Assembly: GCF_012223425.1 (NCBI RefSeq)
Contig: NZ_CP038799.1
Coordinates: 3,332,249 to 3,396,248, forward strand
DNA: 64,000 nt
Direction of reading: 5' to 3'
Source of the DNA: Mycolicibacterium frederiksbergense
GTDB lineage: Bacteria > Actinomycetota > Actinomycetes > Mycobacteriales > Mycobacteriaceae
Part shown: piece after piece, positions 51,949-59,284 of the stretch
Layout: every line of letters starts with the position of its first letter
How positions within the stretch are numbered: the stretch's first letter is position 1
The notes under the pieces: model-generated
Databases searched by the model: none
What the model saw: only the letters and a program-made list of their open reading frames with translations
Told to the model about the DNA's origin: nothing
Made by a program: the position numbers and the translations under genes

Positions 51949-53510
51949 CCGGACAGCCTTTCGATCGAGTACACGATGACGAAGATGATGATCACGATCG
52001 CGCCGGCCACATCGAAGTTCAGCGTCCGGATCGACTCGAAGAGCAGGAAGCCCACCCCGCCGGCGCCCACGATGCCCAGCACCGTGGAGGTGCGGATGTT
52101 GACGTCGAACAGGTAGAGACTCGATCCGACCAGCGCGGGCATCGACTGCGGAATGACCGCGGAGAACAACGTCTTCCACCAACCGCCGCCCACTGAGCGG
52201 ACAGCCTCCATCGGTCCGGGATCGATCTCCTCGACCGCGTCGGCGACGAGTTTGGCCAGGAATCCCACCGAGCCGATGGCCAGGGCACAGGTACCCGCGA
52301 TGGGTCCCAGACCCAGCGCGGCGACGAACACCACGGCCAGGATCAGTTCGGGTACCGCGCGCACGGCCAGGATCCAGCCGCGAGCCAGCCAGTACACGGT
52401 GGAGCTGGGAGAGACGTTGCGGGCGGCCAGGATTCCCACCGGGATGGACAACACCACGCCGATCGCGGTGGACACCACCCCGATCGCGACGGTCTGCGCG
52501 GCGGCGTCGAACAGGTCCCAGCCCAGCGCGCTGAAGTTGGGCGGGATCATCCGGGTGAACACCTCGGCGGACGGAATGATCCAGGTGAACAACGACAGCG
52601 GGTTGATCCGCAGTACCACGAACGCCGCGATGACGGTGCCGACGAGCAGGCCGGAGAAACCGAATCGCATGGCCCGGTCACGCCGCGGGTCGGACTGTGC
52701 CGGCGCCAACAACATTCGCCGGATCACGATGGACAGCAGTTCCATCGCGACGATGATCACCAGGATGACGCAGACGATGCCGAGCGCCCGCGGATAGATC
52801 AGGCCGCGCAACGCGTCCTGCAAGGCGAAGCCGATACCGCCGGCGCCGACGAATCCGAGCACCACCGACATCCGCAGGTTGATGTCGATGCGGTAGACGA
52901 ACGTGCCGATCCAGGACGGGATGACCTGCGGGATGACGGCATTGAGCATCTCGCGGAAGTAGCCGACGCCGGTGCTGCGGACCGCCTCGCGGGGGCCGGG
53001 ATCGGTCTGTTCGATGGCATCGGCGAACAGCTTGGCCAGCATGCCGATGGAGTGCAGTGCCAATGCCAGGATGCCCGGGAGAACCCCGATGCCGAGCGCG
53101 CGCACGAACAGCACCGCGAACAGCAGATCCGGCATGGCCCGGCAGAACGTGATGATCGCGCGGGCTACGGCGTAGACGGCCGGGTGCGGCGTGGTGTTGC
53201 GGGCGGCCATGAACGCCAACGGAACCGAGACGATCGCGGCGAGGACGGTGCCCAGCACCGCCATCAACAGGGTTTCGACGGCCAGCACGCCGATTCGCCC
53301 GGGGTCGTCGAGGCGCGGCGGCAGCATGCGTTCCAGCAGTCGCACGATGTCGTCGAATCCGTCGACGAGTTCGGATGGGAAGAAGTCGATCGACCACGCC
53401 GACAGCAGGGTGGCGATCAGCGCCGCCACCGCGACCAGGTGCAGCAGGTCCGGCCGCGGCCGCTTGGCGCGATCGGGGGCGGTGCGGCGGTCCGCGACGG
53501 GTACGGTCAC
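51924..53510 (-). CDS. phnE: Phosphonate ABC transporter permease, fused double-domain PhnE
   Basis: 528 residues carrying two BPD-type permease domains in tandem. Each has an EAA loop: EAVRSTGVGYFREMLNAVIP in the first half and EAVRSVGGGWWKTLFSAVIP in the second, and a VGAGGIGF/VGAGGVGF end. It is a natural PhnE1-PhnE2 fusion; most PhnE proteins have one domain. The start is GTG 53510, overlapping phnC by 4 nt. Confidence 0.9.
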   Translation of the reverse strand: MTVPVADRRTAPDRAKRPRPDLLHLVAVAALIATLLSAWSIDFFPSELVDGFDDIVRLLERMLPPRLDDPGRIGVLAVETLLMAVLGTVLAAIVSVPLAFMAARNTTPHPAVYAVARAIITFCRAMPDLLFAVLFVRALGIGVLPGILALALHSIGMLAKLFADAIEQTDPGPREAVRSTGVGYFREMLNAVIPQVIPSWIGTFVYRIDINLRMSVVLGFVGAGGIGFALQDALRGLIYPRALGIVCVILVIIVAMELLSIVIRRMLLAPAQSDPRRDRAMRFGFSGLLVGTVIAAFVVLRINPLSLFTWIIPSAEVFTRMIPPNFSALGWDLFDAAAQTVAIGVVSTAIGVVLSIPVGILAARNVSPSSTVYWLARGWILAVRAVPELILAVVFVAALGLGPIAGTCALAIGSVGFLAKLVADAVEEIDPGPMEAVRSVGGGWWKTLFSAVIPQSMPALVGSSLYLFDVNIRTSTVLGIVGAGGVGFLLFESIRTLNFDVAGAIVIIIFVIVYSIERLSGWIRSRLV

Positions 53511-54325
53511 GTCCGCTGCTTCACGGACGGATCGACGGCCGGGTCGACGCGCTGGTAGATCGCCATCACCTCGTCGCGGGTCATTCCGACGGCGGGCCGG
53601 TCGAGCACCTTCTCGCCGTTGCGCAGCCCCACCAGCCGGTGCGCCCAGCCCAGTGCGAGGTCGACCTGATGCAGGGTGCAGACCACGGTGAGCTTCTCCT
53701 CGACACAGATCTGGAACAGCAGATCCATGACGACACCGGCATTCTCGGGGTCCAGGGAGGCGACCGGCTCATCGGCCAGCAACAGCGCGGGACGCTGCAT
53801 GAGCGTGCGTGCGATGGCGATCCGTTGCTGCTGGCCACCGGACAGCGTGTCGGCGCGGCGCTCGGCGAAGTCGGCCAGGCCGACCCGGTCGAGGTGCGCC
53901 AGGGCGGCTGCCCGCATGTGCTTCGGGTAGGTCAGCGCGCCGTAGCGGGGGAACTTCAGTTGCCCGAGACCGCCGATCAGCACGTTCTCCAGGCAGCTGA
54001 GCCGGCCGACCAGATTGAAATGCTGGAACACGAAACCCACCCGGGTACGCAATGCCCGCAGCTGGGCCGCCGAGGCCTGGTCGACCCGGGTGCCGCCGAC
54101 GTCGATTTGGCCTGAGGTGACCGGGTGCAGCCCGTTGAAGCACCGCAGCAGTGTCGATTTCCCGGAGCCGGAGAGCCCGAGCAGCACCAACAGTTCGCTG
54201 CGCCGCACATCGAGCGAGACGTTGTTCAGCGCAACGGTGTCACCGAACTTCTTGGTGACGTCGCGGGCGACGATGACGAGGTCGTCGCCCGCGACGGGAT
54301 GGCCGGGACCGACCGGGAGCGCCAT
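53507..54325 (-). CDS. phnC: Phosphonate ABC transporter ATPase PhnC
   Basis: A 272-residue ABC ATPase with Walker A GLSGSGKST (50-58), Q-loop FVFQHFNLV, signature LSGGQQQR and Walker B LLLADEPVASLDP. PhnC-type by neighbours. ATG 54325 is 1 nt after the phnD stop; a longer frame would lie inside phnD. Confidence 0.92.
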   Translation of the reverse strand: MALPVGPGHPVAGDDLVIVARDVTKKFGDTVALNNVSLDVRRSELLVLLGLSGSGKSTLLRCFNGLHPVTSGQIDVGGTRVDQASAAQLRALRTRVGFVFQHFNLVGRLSCLENVLIGGLGQLKFPRYGALTYPKHMRAAALAHLDRVGLADFAERRADTLSGGQQQRIAIARTLMQRPALLLADEPVASLDPENAGVVMDLLFQICVEEKLTVVCTLHQVDLALGWAHRLVGLRNGEKVLDRPAVGMTRDEVMAIYQRVDPAVDPSVKQRT

Positions 54326-54326
54326 A

Positions 54327-55286
54327 TCAGCCCTTGCACTTCTCGGAGCCGGTGACGTCACAGACGTGGCGCACACCGTCGTAGTCGGCATCGGAGGCCG
54401 GGACGACACCCCAGGCGCGCTCGTCGGTGATGCGGCATTCGTCGCCCTTGCAGAAGCCCTCGGCCTCAAGGCTGTTGGCATTCACCTTCTCGGTGAACAG
54501 GGCGGTGAGCTTGTCGATGGCCTCGGTGCCCAGCGAGTCGTTGGCCGCGAACACCGAGCCCGCGATCATCTCCGACTTCCACACCGTCTTCAGCTGACCG
54601 GGCTGCAGATCGCCCTTCTCGATCATGGTCTGGTCGACCATGGTGTCGAAGGCGAAACCGGCATCGCAGTCACCGTTGGCGATGGACAGCGCCGAGGCGT
54701 CATGTCCGCCGGCGAAGACCGGCGACATGGCCGCCGATACATCGGCCTCCGACCCGGACGTGATGACGCCTTCTTCGATGAGGCCAGCCGTCGGGTAGAG
54801 GAAGCCGGAGGTGGAGCCCGGATCGACGAAGCAGACCTTCTTGCCGGCAAAGTCTTTGAGGCCGTTGATATCCGAGACATCGGAGCGCGTCAGTCCGTAG
54901 GACTGGTAGCCGGGCTGCTCGCCCTCCTCGCCGATCACCGCGCCGAGCGGGGTGATCTTGGCGCCGTTGACCTTGGCCACCACATAGGCGAACGGGCCGA
55001 AGAAGGCGAGGTCGACGTTCTCGGCGATCATGCCCTCGACGACACCGGCGTAATCGGAGGCCTGGACGAACTCGATCGTGGAGCCGGTCTCCTTCTCCAG
55101 CAGCTTGATCAGTGGTTCATAGCTGGCCTTGAGGTCCGAGGAGTTCTCGGCCGGGATGGCGGCCAGCGTGATGGTGTCCGGGAAGCCCTGGGCATTGGCG
55201 GCCTCGGAGCCGGAGTCGGTGCTCGAACAGCCGGACAGGGCGAGGGTCGCCGCTGCGGCTGCCACTACGGCGATACGGATCTTCAT
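54327..55286 (-). CDS. phnD: Phosphonate-binding lipoprotein PhnD
   Basis: 319 residues with lipobox L-S-G-C (Cys20). The ligand-binding pattern of PhnD is present: FFGPFAYVVAK and DPGSTSGFLYPTAGL, the latter the helix-start that grips the phosphonate group. Mature cysteines are likely disulfide-bonded. First transport gene, 15 nt after the hydrolase gene. Confidence 0.9.
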   Translation of the reverse strand: MKIRIAVVAAAAATLALSGCSSTDSGSEAANAQGFPDTITLAAIPAENSSDLKASYEPLIKLLEKETGSTIEFVQASDYAGVVEGMIAENVDLAFFGPFAYVVAKVNGAKITPLGAVIGEEGEQPGYQSYGLTRSDVSDINGLKDFAGKKVCFVDPGSTSGFLYPTAGLIEEGVITSGSEADVSAAMSPVFAGGHDASALSIANGDCDAGFAFDTMVDQTMIEKGDLQPGQLKTVWKSEMIAGSVFAANDSLGTEAIDKLTALFTEKVNANSLEAEGFCKGDECRITDERAWGVVPASDADYDGVRHVCDVTGSEKCKG

Positions 55287-55301
55287 GTCTGAGAGGTCCT
55301 T

Positions 55302-55979
55302 TCAGTGCTGGGGGAGGAAGAGTGCGGGGAAATCAGCGACCGAGGCCACCACGTGGGTGGCCCCGGCGGCGGTCAGGGTGTCGGCGCCGTGCGCGCCGGT
55401 CAGGGTGCCTGCGACGACGGAGGCGCCGGCGCGCAGGCCGGACAGGATGTCGCTGGAGGTGTCGCCGAGCACGGCGACCTTGGCGACATCGTCGATACCG
55501 GTGCGCAGCAGGGAGTTCAGGATCAGGTCGGGGTAGGGCCGCCCGCGCCCGCCGTCGCCGGGAGCGAGCGCGAGATCGGCGATATCGGCCCAGTCGAGCG
55601 CGTCGATGATGCGCTGCTGGGTGGCTGGGCTGAAGCCGGTGGTGAGTGCGACCTTCACGCCGGCCGCACGCAGTCGGGTGATCGCCTCGGTGGCGCCGGG
55701 CACCGGGGCGACGCCGCCGTCGATGCTGTCGGTGTAGACCTGTTCGAAGGTCGCGTTGGCCTGCTGGGCACGGTCCTCGGCGCCGAAGAGGTGCCGGAAC
55801 ACCTCGATCTTGGACTGGCCCATGGTGTCGCGGACATAGGTGCGTGCGGCCTCGCGTTCCTCGCCGGATTCGGGGACCCCGACGGCGGTGGCCGCTTCGT
55901 CGAAGGCGCGCAGGACCAGTCCGTCATCGGTCACGGTGGTGCCTGCCATGTCGAGAACGGCGAGTTCGATCGTGTGCAT
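55302..55979 (-). CDS. Phosphonatase-like HAD hydrolase (PhnX-like)
   Basis: A 225-residue HAD hydrolase. Motif I is DMAGTT with nucleophile Asp10 and Ala12 where most HAD enzymes have the second Asp, as in phosphonoacetaldehyde hydrolase. The cap has DTMGQSKIEVFRHL, aligning with the MGxxK segment of PhnX, so Lys57 may form the Schiff base. Motif IV is GDTSSD. Expected reaction: C-P cleavage of a phosphonate aldehyde. First gene of the operon, with a PhnF-type site 17 bp upstream. Confidence 0.85.
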   Translation of the reverse strand: MHTIELAVLDMAGTTVTDDGLVLRAFDEAATAVGVPESGEEREAARTYVRDTMGQSKIEVFRHLFGAEDRAQQANATFEQVYTDSIDGGVAPVPGATEAITRLRAAGVKVALTTGFSPATQQRIIDALDWADIADLALAPGDGGRGRPYPDLILNSLLRTGIDDVAKVAVLGDTSSDILSGLRAGASVVAGTLTGAHGADTLTAAGATHVVASVADFPALFLPQH

Positions 55980-55996
55980 GAGCCCACCCTGACAGT

Positions 55997-56008
55997 TGGT
56001 CTATACCA
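55997..56008. promoter_or_regulatory. PhnF-type operator 1
   Basis: TGGTCTATACCA is the exact reverse complement of TGGTATAGACCA, the sequence I recall for PhnF of M. smegmatis. It lies 17 bp before the hydrolase start, so it should control the phn operon. Confidence 0.75.
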
Positions 56009-56054
56009 AGGCGTGTATCGATGGCGAACGCTCGGTGAACACCATTCAACGTCT

Positions 56055-56066
56055 TGGTCTAGACCA
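56055..56066. promoter_or_regulatory. PhnF-type operator 2
   Basis: TGGTCTAGACCA is a perfect palindrome, one base from the recalled PhnF site. It directly abuts operator 3 and lies upstream of the GntR gene promoter. Confidence 0.7.
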
Positions 56067-56078
56067 TGGTCTATGCCA
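56067..56078. promoter_or_regulatory. PhnF-type operator 3
   Basis: TGGTCTATGCCA differs from site 1 at one position and begins immediately after site 2. The GntR -10 (TATGGT, 56087-56092) follows within 9 nt, indicating autoregulation. Confidence 0.6.
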
Positions 56079-56102
56079 ACGTTTGCTATGGTCAGAAGGG
56101 TG

Positions 56103-56816
56103 ATGGGCAGTGCGCAGCCGCGGGTGCTGAAGCATCAGGTCGTGCGCGCGCAGCTGGATCGGCTGCTGGACGGGCTGCAGGTGGGCGACCCGTTCCCGGC
56201 CGAACGCGAGATCGCCGACATGTTCGACGTGGCCCGCGAGACAGTGCGCCAAGCGGTGCGCGAACTTCTGCTGGCCGGCCGCGTCGAACGGCGTGGGCGC
56301 ACCACCGTGGTCGCCGCACCCAAGCTGCTGCAACCGCTGGGCATGGGGTCCTACACCGAGGCCGCCCGCGACGAGGGGCACAGCGTGGACCGGTTCCTGG
56401 TCGGCTGGACCACCTTCGATGCCGATGAGGCGCTGGCCGGGGTGCTGCACGTCGAGGTGGGTGCACCGATTCTGCAGCTGGAGCGTGTCTTCACCACCGA
56501 CGGGGTACGGGTCGGGCTGGAAACCTCGAAGCTACCCGCGCATCGCTACCCGGGCCTGCGCGAGAGCTTCGACTACCGAACCTCGCTCTACGCCGAGATC
56601 CGCAGCAGGGGAGTGATATTCGGGCGCACCGTCGACACCATCGACACCGCGCTGCCGGATGCCCGGGAGTCGGCCCTGTTGACCGTCGACGCGCGCACCC
56701 CGATGTTCCTGCTGAACCGGGTGTCCTATGACCAGCACGGGGTGCCGATCGAGCAACGACGCTCGCTGTACCGCGGCGACCGGATGACGTTCACCATCAC
56801 CATGGAGGACCGCTAG
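56103..56816 (+). CDS. GntR/UTRA-family regulator (PhnF-like)
   Basis: 237 residues. N-terminal winged helix has DPFPAEREIADMFDVARETVRQAVRELLLAGRVERRGR; the C-terminal UTRA effector domain has LERVFTTDGVRVGLETSKLP and ends DRMTFTITMED. Divergent from the phn operon with three PhnF-type sites between. Start ATG 56103 is set by the promoter position and the HTH offset. Ligand unknown; probably phosphate or a phosphonate. Confidence 0.88.
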   Translation: MGSAQPRVLKHQVVRAQLDRLLDGLQVGDPFPAEREIADMFDVARETVRQAVRELLLAGRVERRGRTTVVAAPKLLQPLGMGSYTEAARDEGHSVDRFLVGWTTFDADEALAGVLHVEVGAPILQLERVFTTDGVRVGLETSKLPAHRYPGLRESFDYRTSLYAEIRSRGVIFGRTVDTIDTALPDARESALLTVDARTPMFLLNRVSYDQHGVPIEQRRSLYRGDRMTFTITMEDR

Positions 56817-57217
56817 AAGGACTTGCCCTCGGCGTAGCGCTGACGGCGGAAGGCGCGTCCGCTGCCGCGGTTGCGGCTCTTGTAGGTCGGCAGCTGGGAA
56901 TCGCAGTTCGGGCAGACCAGACGCAGGTTGTCGCGGCGGTTGTTGTCCGGGTTGCCGTCGATGTGGTCGAGGACCAATGTCAGCGGGAGGCCCTGCCAGG
57001 TGTTCAGGGCGCTGCAGATCGAGCAGCACCCGGACTGGTCGGCGATCAGGTACTCGCGGATGTAGTGGCCTTGATGGCTACCAGGTCTGGCCACGCCTGA
57101 TTCCAACCACAGCATGGTGGCCGCAACTCGCCGAGCAGTCGCCTGGCATGCGTTGCCGCAGTATATTTTCTGGCTGCGCTTGGAAAGCGTTGCGCCACAT
57201 TCGAGGCAGAGTCTCAT
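56813..57217 (-). CDS. HNH endonuclease-type protein
   Basis: 134 residues. N-terminal zinc ribbon (CLECG...YCGNAC), then an HNH fold: CCSICS, LVLDHIDGNPDNNRRDNLRLVCPNCDSQ with the catalytic His, Asn and zinc cysteines. Small HNH proteins are nucleases of phages or housekeeping origin. It lies between the phn locus and tRNA-Thr; the stop overlaps the GntR stop by 4 bp. Confidence 0.88.
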   Translation of the reverse strand: MRLCLECGATLSKRSQKIYCGNACQATARRVAATMLWLESGVARPGSHQGHYIREYLIADQSGCCSICSALNTWQGLPLTLVLDHIDGNPDNNRRDNLRLVCPNCDSQLPTYKSRNRGSGRAFRRQRYAEGKSF

Positions 57218-57262
57218 GAGCTGACGCTACGGGTGGGCACCGACAAGTCGGATGACGCGTGG

Positions 57263-57334
57263 AGCCCCCGGTCGGGATTGAACCGACGGCCTACGCTTTA
57301 CAAGAGCGCCGCTCTACCACTGAGCTACGGAGGC
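57263..57334 (-). tRNA. tRNA-Thr (anticodon TGT)
   Basis: The reverse strand folds into a full cloverleaf: acceptor GCCTCCG/CGGGGGC, D-arm GCTCAGTGGTAGAGC, anticodon loop CTTGTAA (TGT), and T-arm with GGTTCAATCC. The discriminator is T and the CCA is not fully encoded. TGT decodes ACA (Thr). Confidence 0.93.
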
Positions 57335-57352
57335 GTTGTTACGCCGGATAGC

Positions 57353-58384
57353 TTAGCGGTCCTCGTCGATGATCCGTTCGGAGACCACCGCGCGCGGCCC
57401 GCTGCTACTGCGCCGGCTGCGCTGCCGCGGCAGCGGGATGCGCCCGGCGATATTGCTCAGCGGATTGACCACCTGGCTGAGCGTGATGACGGCCTCGTGC
57501 AGGGCGTCGATCGTCGGGGCCAGGGCCTCCAGCCCGGGCGCCAGCCGGTTCAGGGTGTCGGCGACGTCGGCCAGCTTGAGCAGCGGGCCGTCCGGATCGG
57601 TCAGGGTGTCCAGCAGCCCGCCCTCGGACAGCAGGGTGTCGGCCACGCCGTCCTCACGCAGGATCCGCTCGATCAGTCCGTCGTCGGCGAGCAACTGGTC
57701 GGCCAGCCCGCCGGGTGCGATCACCCGGGACAGCGCGCCGCTGTCGGTGGTGAGCCGGTCGATCAGGCCGCCCTCGGCGGTGATCTGGTCGACGAGCCCG
57801 CCCTTGGCCAGGGCGCGGCCCACCGGGCCGTTTTCGGAGAGCAGCTGTTCGGCGACGCCGTCCTCACGCAGCGCCCGTTCCACCAGGCCCTCGTCGGCCA
57901 ACAGCCGGTCGGCCAGCCCACCGGGGGCGATCACCCGCTGGACGACCCCACCTTCGACGGTCAGCCGATCCACCAGCCCGCCCTCGGCGGTCACCTGGTC
58001 GATCAGGCCGTCCGGGGCGAGGGCGCGGGCGACCGGCCCGCTCTGGGCGTTGAGCCGGTCCAGCAATCCGCCGGGGGCGGTGAGCTGGTCAACCAGCCCG
58101 CCCGGGCGGAGCAACTGATTGAGCGGGCCCTCCGGGGCCAGTGCCCGGCCCAGCGGGGCGTCATCGTCCATCAGCCGGGCCAGCCGGTTCGCCCGGTCGA
58201 CGGCATCGTCTATGCCGAGCATCGCCGCAAAGCCGGTGGTGCCGCTGGACGGGCTCGCGTCGTTGAGCGACCGCTGGACGACCTTGAGCGTGCCACCTGC
58301 GATGTTCAGACCCAGATCGGCGACGGCGAGGCCGACCCGGACCGGGGCCGTAGCAACCTGCACGATCGAGTTGGCCAGGTTCAT
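57353..58384 (-). CDS. Decapeptide-repeat protein divergent from phoP
   Basis: 343 residues. Residues 81-270 are 19 tandem ten-residue repeats with Gly at positions 86, 96 ... 266 without a single insertion, consensus about L-x-x-x-x-G-L-x-x-R/Q. Two 70-residue units (117-186, 187-256) are closely similar. An N-terminal helical region (about 1-70) and a basic tail (RQRSRRSSSGPR) flank it. No signal peptide. A -10-like TAGACT 6 nt before the ATG suggests a leaderless start. It occupies the place of Rv0756c; function unknown. Confidence 0.85.
   Translation of the reverse strand: MNLANSIVQVATAPVRVGLAVADLGLNIAGGTLKVVQRSLNDASPSSGTTGFAAMLGIDDAVDRANRLARLMDDDAPLGRALAPEGPLNQLLRPGGLVDQLTAPGGLLDRLNAQSGPVARALAPDGLIDQVTAEGGLVDRLTVEGGVVQRVIAPGGLADRLLADEGLVERALREDGVAEQLLSENGPVGRALAKGGLVDQITAEGGLIDRLTTDSGALSRVIAPGGLADQLLADDGLIERILREDGVADTLLSEGGLLDTLTDPDGPLLKLADVADTLNRLAPGLEALAPTIDALHEAVITLSQVVNPLSNIAGRIPLPRQRSRRSSSGPRAVVSERIIDEDR
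57575..58144 (-). repeat. Decapeptide tandem repeat (19 units), two 210-bp superunits
   Basis: Thirty-base repeats encode the ten-residue units. Superunits occupy 57827-58036 and 57617-57826. The exact register with no indels implies selection on the period. Confidence 0.85.
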
Positions 58385-58415
58385 GCCGTCAGTCTAGGGC
58401 GACGCCCGACCGCAT

Positions 58416-58444
58416 TCTCAGCAAGTTCACAACTACTACGCAGC
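58416..58444. promoter_or_regulatory. PhoP box array in the phoP/decapeptide gene gap
   Basis: Three seven-base half-sites at 11-bp spacing: TCTCAGC (58416-58422), TCACAAC (58427-58433) and ACGCAGC (58438-58444). They resemble the PhoP direct repeat TCACAGC-N4-TCACAGC. M. tuberculosis phoP also has three direct repeats for autoregulation. The array lies between phoP and the divergent repeat protein. Confidence 0.6.
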
Positions 58445-58476
58445 TTGGCTTCATCCAGAGGGAGGACTGTGTAGGA

Positions 58477-59205
58477 ATGGCAATGGCGGCAATATCGGAA
58501 TCAGCGGACAGCATCCCCGAGGCGCGGGTGCTCGTCGTCGACGACGAGACCAATATCGTCGAACTGCTGTCGGTGAGTCTGAAGTTCCAGGGTTTCGAGG
58601 TGCACACCGCCTCCAGCGGCACCGATGCGCTGGACAAGGCCCGCGAGATCCGGCCCGACGCGGTGATCCTGGACGTGATGATGCCCGGTATGGACGGGTT
58701 CGGGGTGCTGCGCCGGATGCGGGCCGACGGTATCGACGCACCGGCACTGTTCCTCACCGCCCGCGACAACCTGCAGGACAAGATCACCGGCCTCACCCTC
58801 GGCGGTGACGACTATGTCACCAAGCCGTTCAGCCTCGAAGAGGTGGTGGCGCGGCTGCGGGTCATCCTGCGCCGCGTCGGCCGCGGCGTCGAAGAACCCC
58901 GCAATGCCCGGCTGTCGTTCGCCGATATCGAACTCGACGAGGAGACCCACGAGGTGTGGAAGGCCGGCGAACCGGTGTCGCTGTCGCCCACCGAGTTCAC
59001 CCTGCTCCGGTACTTCGTCATCAACGCGGGCACCGTGCTGAGCAAGCCGAAGATCCTCGACCACGTGTGGCGCTACGACTTCGGCGGTGACGTCAACGTC
59101 GTCGAGTCCTACGTCTCCTATCTGCGCCGCAAGATCGACACCGGTGACAGACGACTGCTGCACACGCTGCGGGGCGTGGGCTACGTCCTGCGTGAACCGC
59201 GCTAG
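58477..59205 (+). CDS. phoP: Response regulator PhoP
   Basis: 242 residues, nearly identical to my recollection of M. tuberculosis PhoP from PEARVLVVDDE onwards. Receiver: Asp22/Asp23 pocket, phospho-acceptor Asp66 in DVMMPGMDG, Lys116. DNA-binding domain ends HTLRGVGYVLREPR. GGGAGGA precedes ATG 58477; M3 is an alternative. PhoP controls lipid, stress and secretion genes. Confidence 0.95.
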   Translation: MAMAAISESADSIPEARVLVVDDETNIVELLSVSLKFQGFEVHTASSGTDALDKAREIRPDAVILDVMMPGMDGFGVLRRMRADGIDAPALFLTARDNLQDKITGLTLGGDDYVTKPFSLEEVVARLRVILRRVGRGVEEPRNARLSFADIELDEETHEVWKAGEPVSLSPTEFTLLRYFVINAGTVLSKPKILDHVWRYDFGGDVNVVESYVSYLRRKIDTGDRRLLHTLRGVGYVLREPR

Positions 59206-59232
59206 TCGCGGGGGATGACCAAGGGTCACGTC

Positions 59233-59284
59233 GGCGAGCGAAGCGACGGGGGAAACCGTCCGGGCGAGCGAAGCGACGGGGGAA
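59233..59284. repeat. Direct repeat GGCGAGCGAAGCGACGGGGG at the phoR start
   Basis: Two identical 22-bp copies (59233-59254, 59263-59284) share GGCGAGCGAAGCGACGGGGG plus AA, separated by 8 bp. Similar GCGAGCGAAGCGACGGG units are scattered in fast-grower genomes. If translated they give GERSDGG twice. Confidence 0.7.

Noticed and set aside
57353-58384. Pentapeptide-repeat or coiled-coil protein
   Set aside because: The period is ten with an invariant Gly, not A(D/N)LXX, and Gly every ten residues disfavours a continuous coiled coil.
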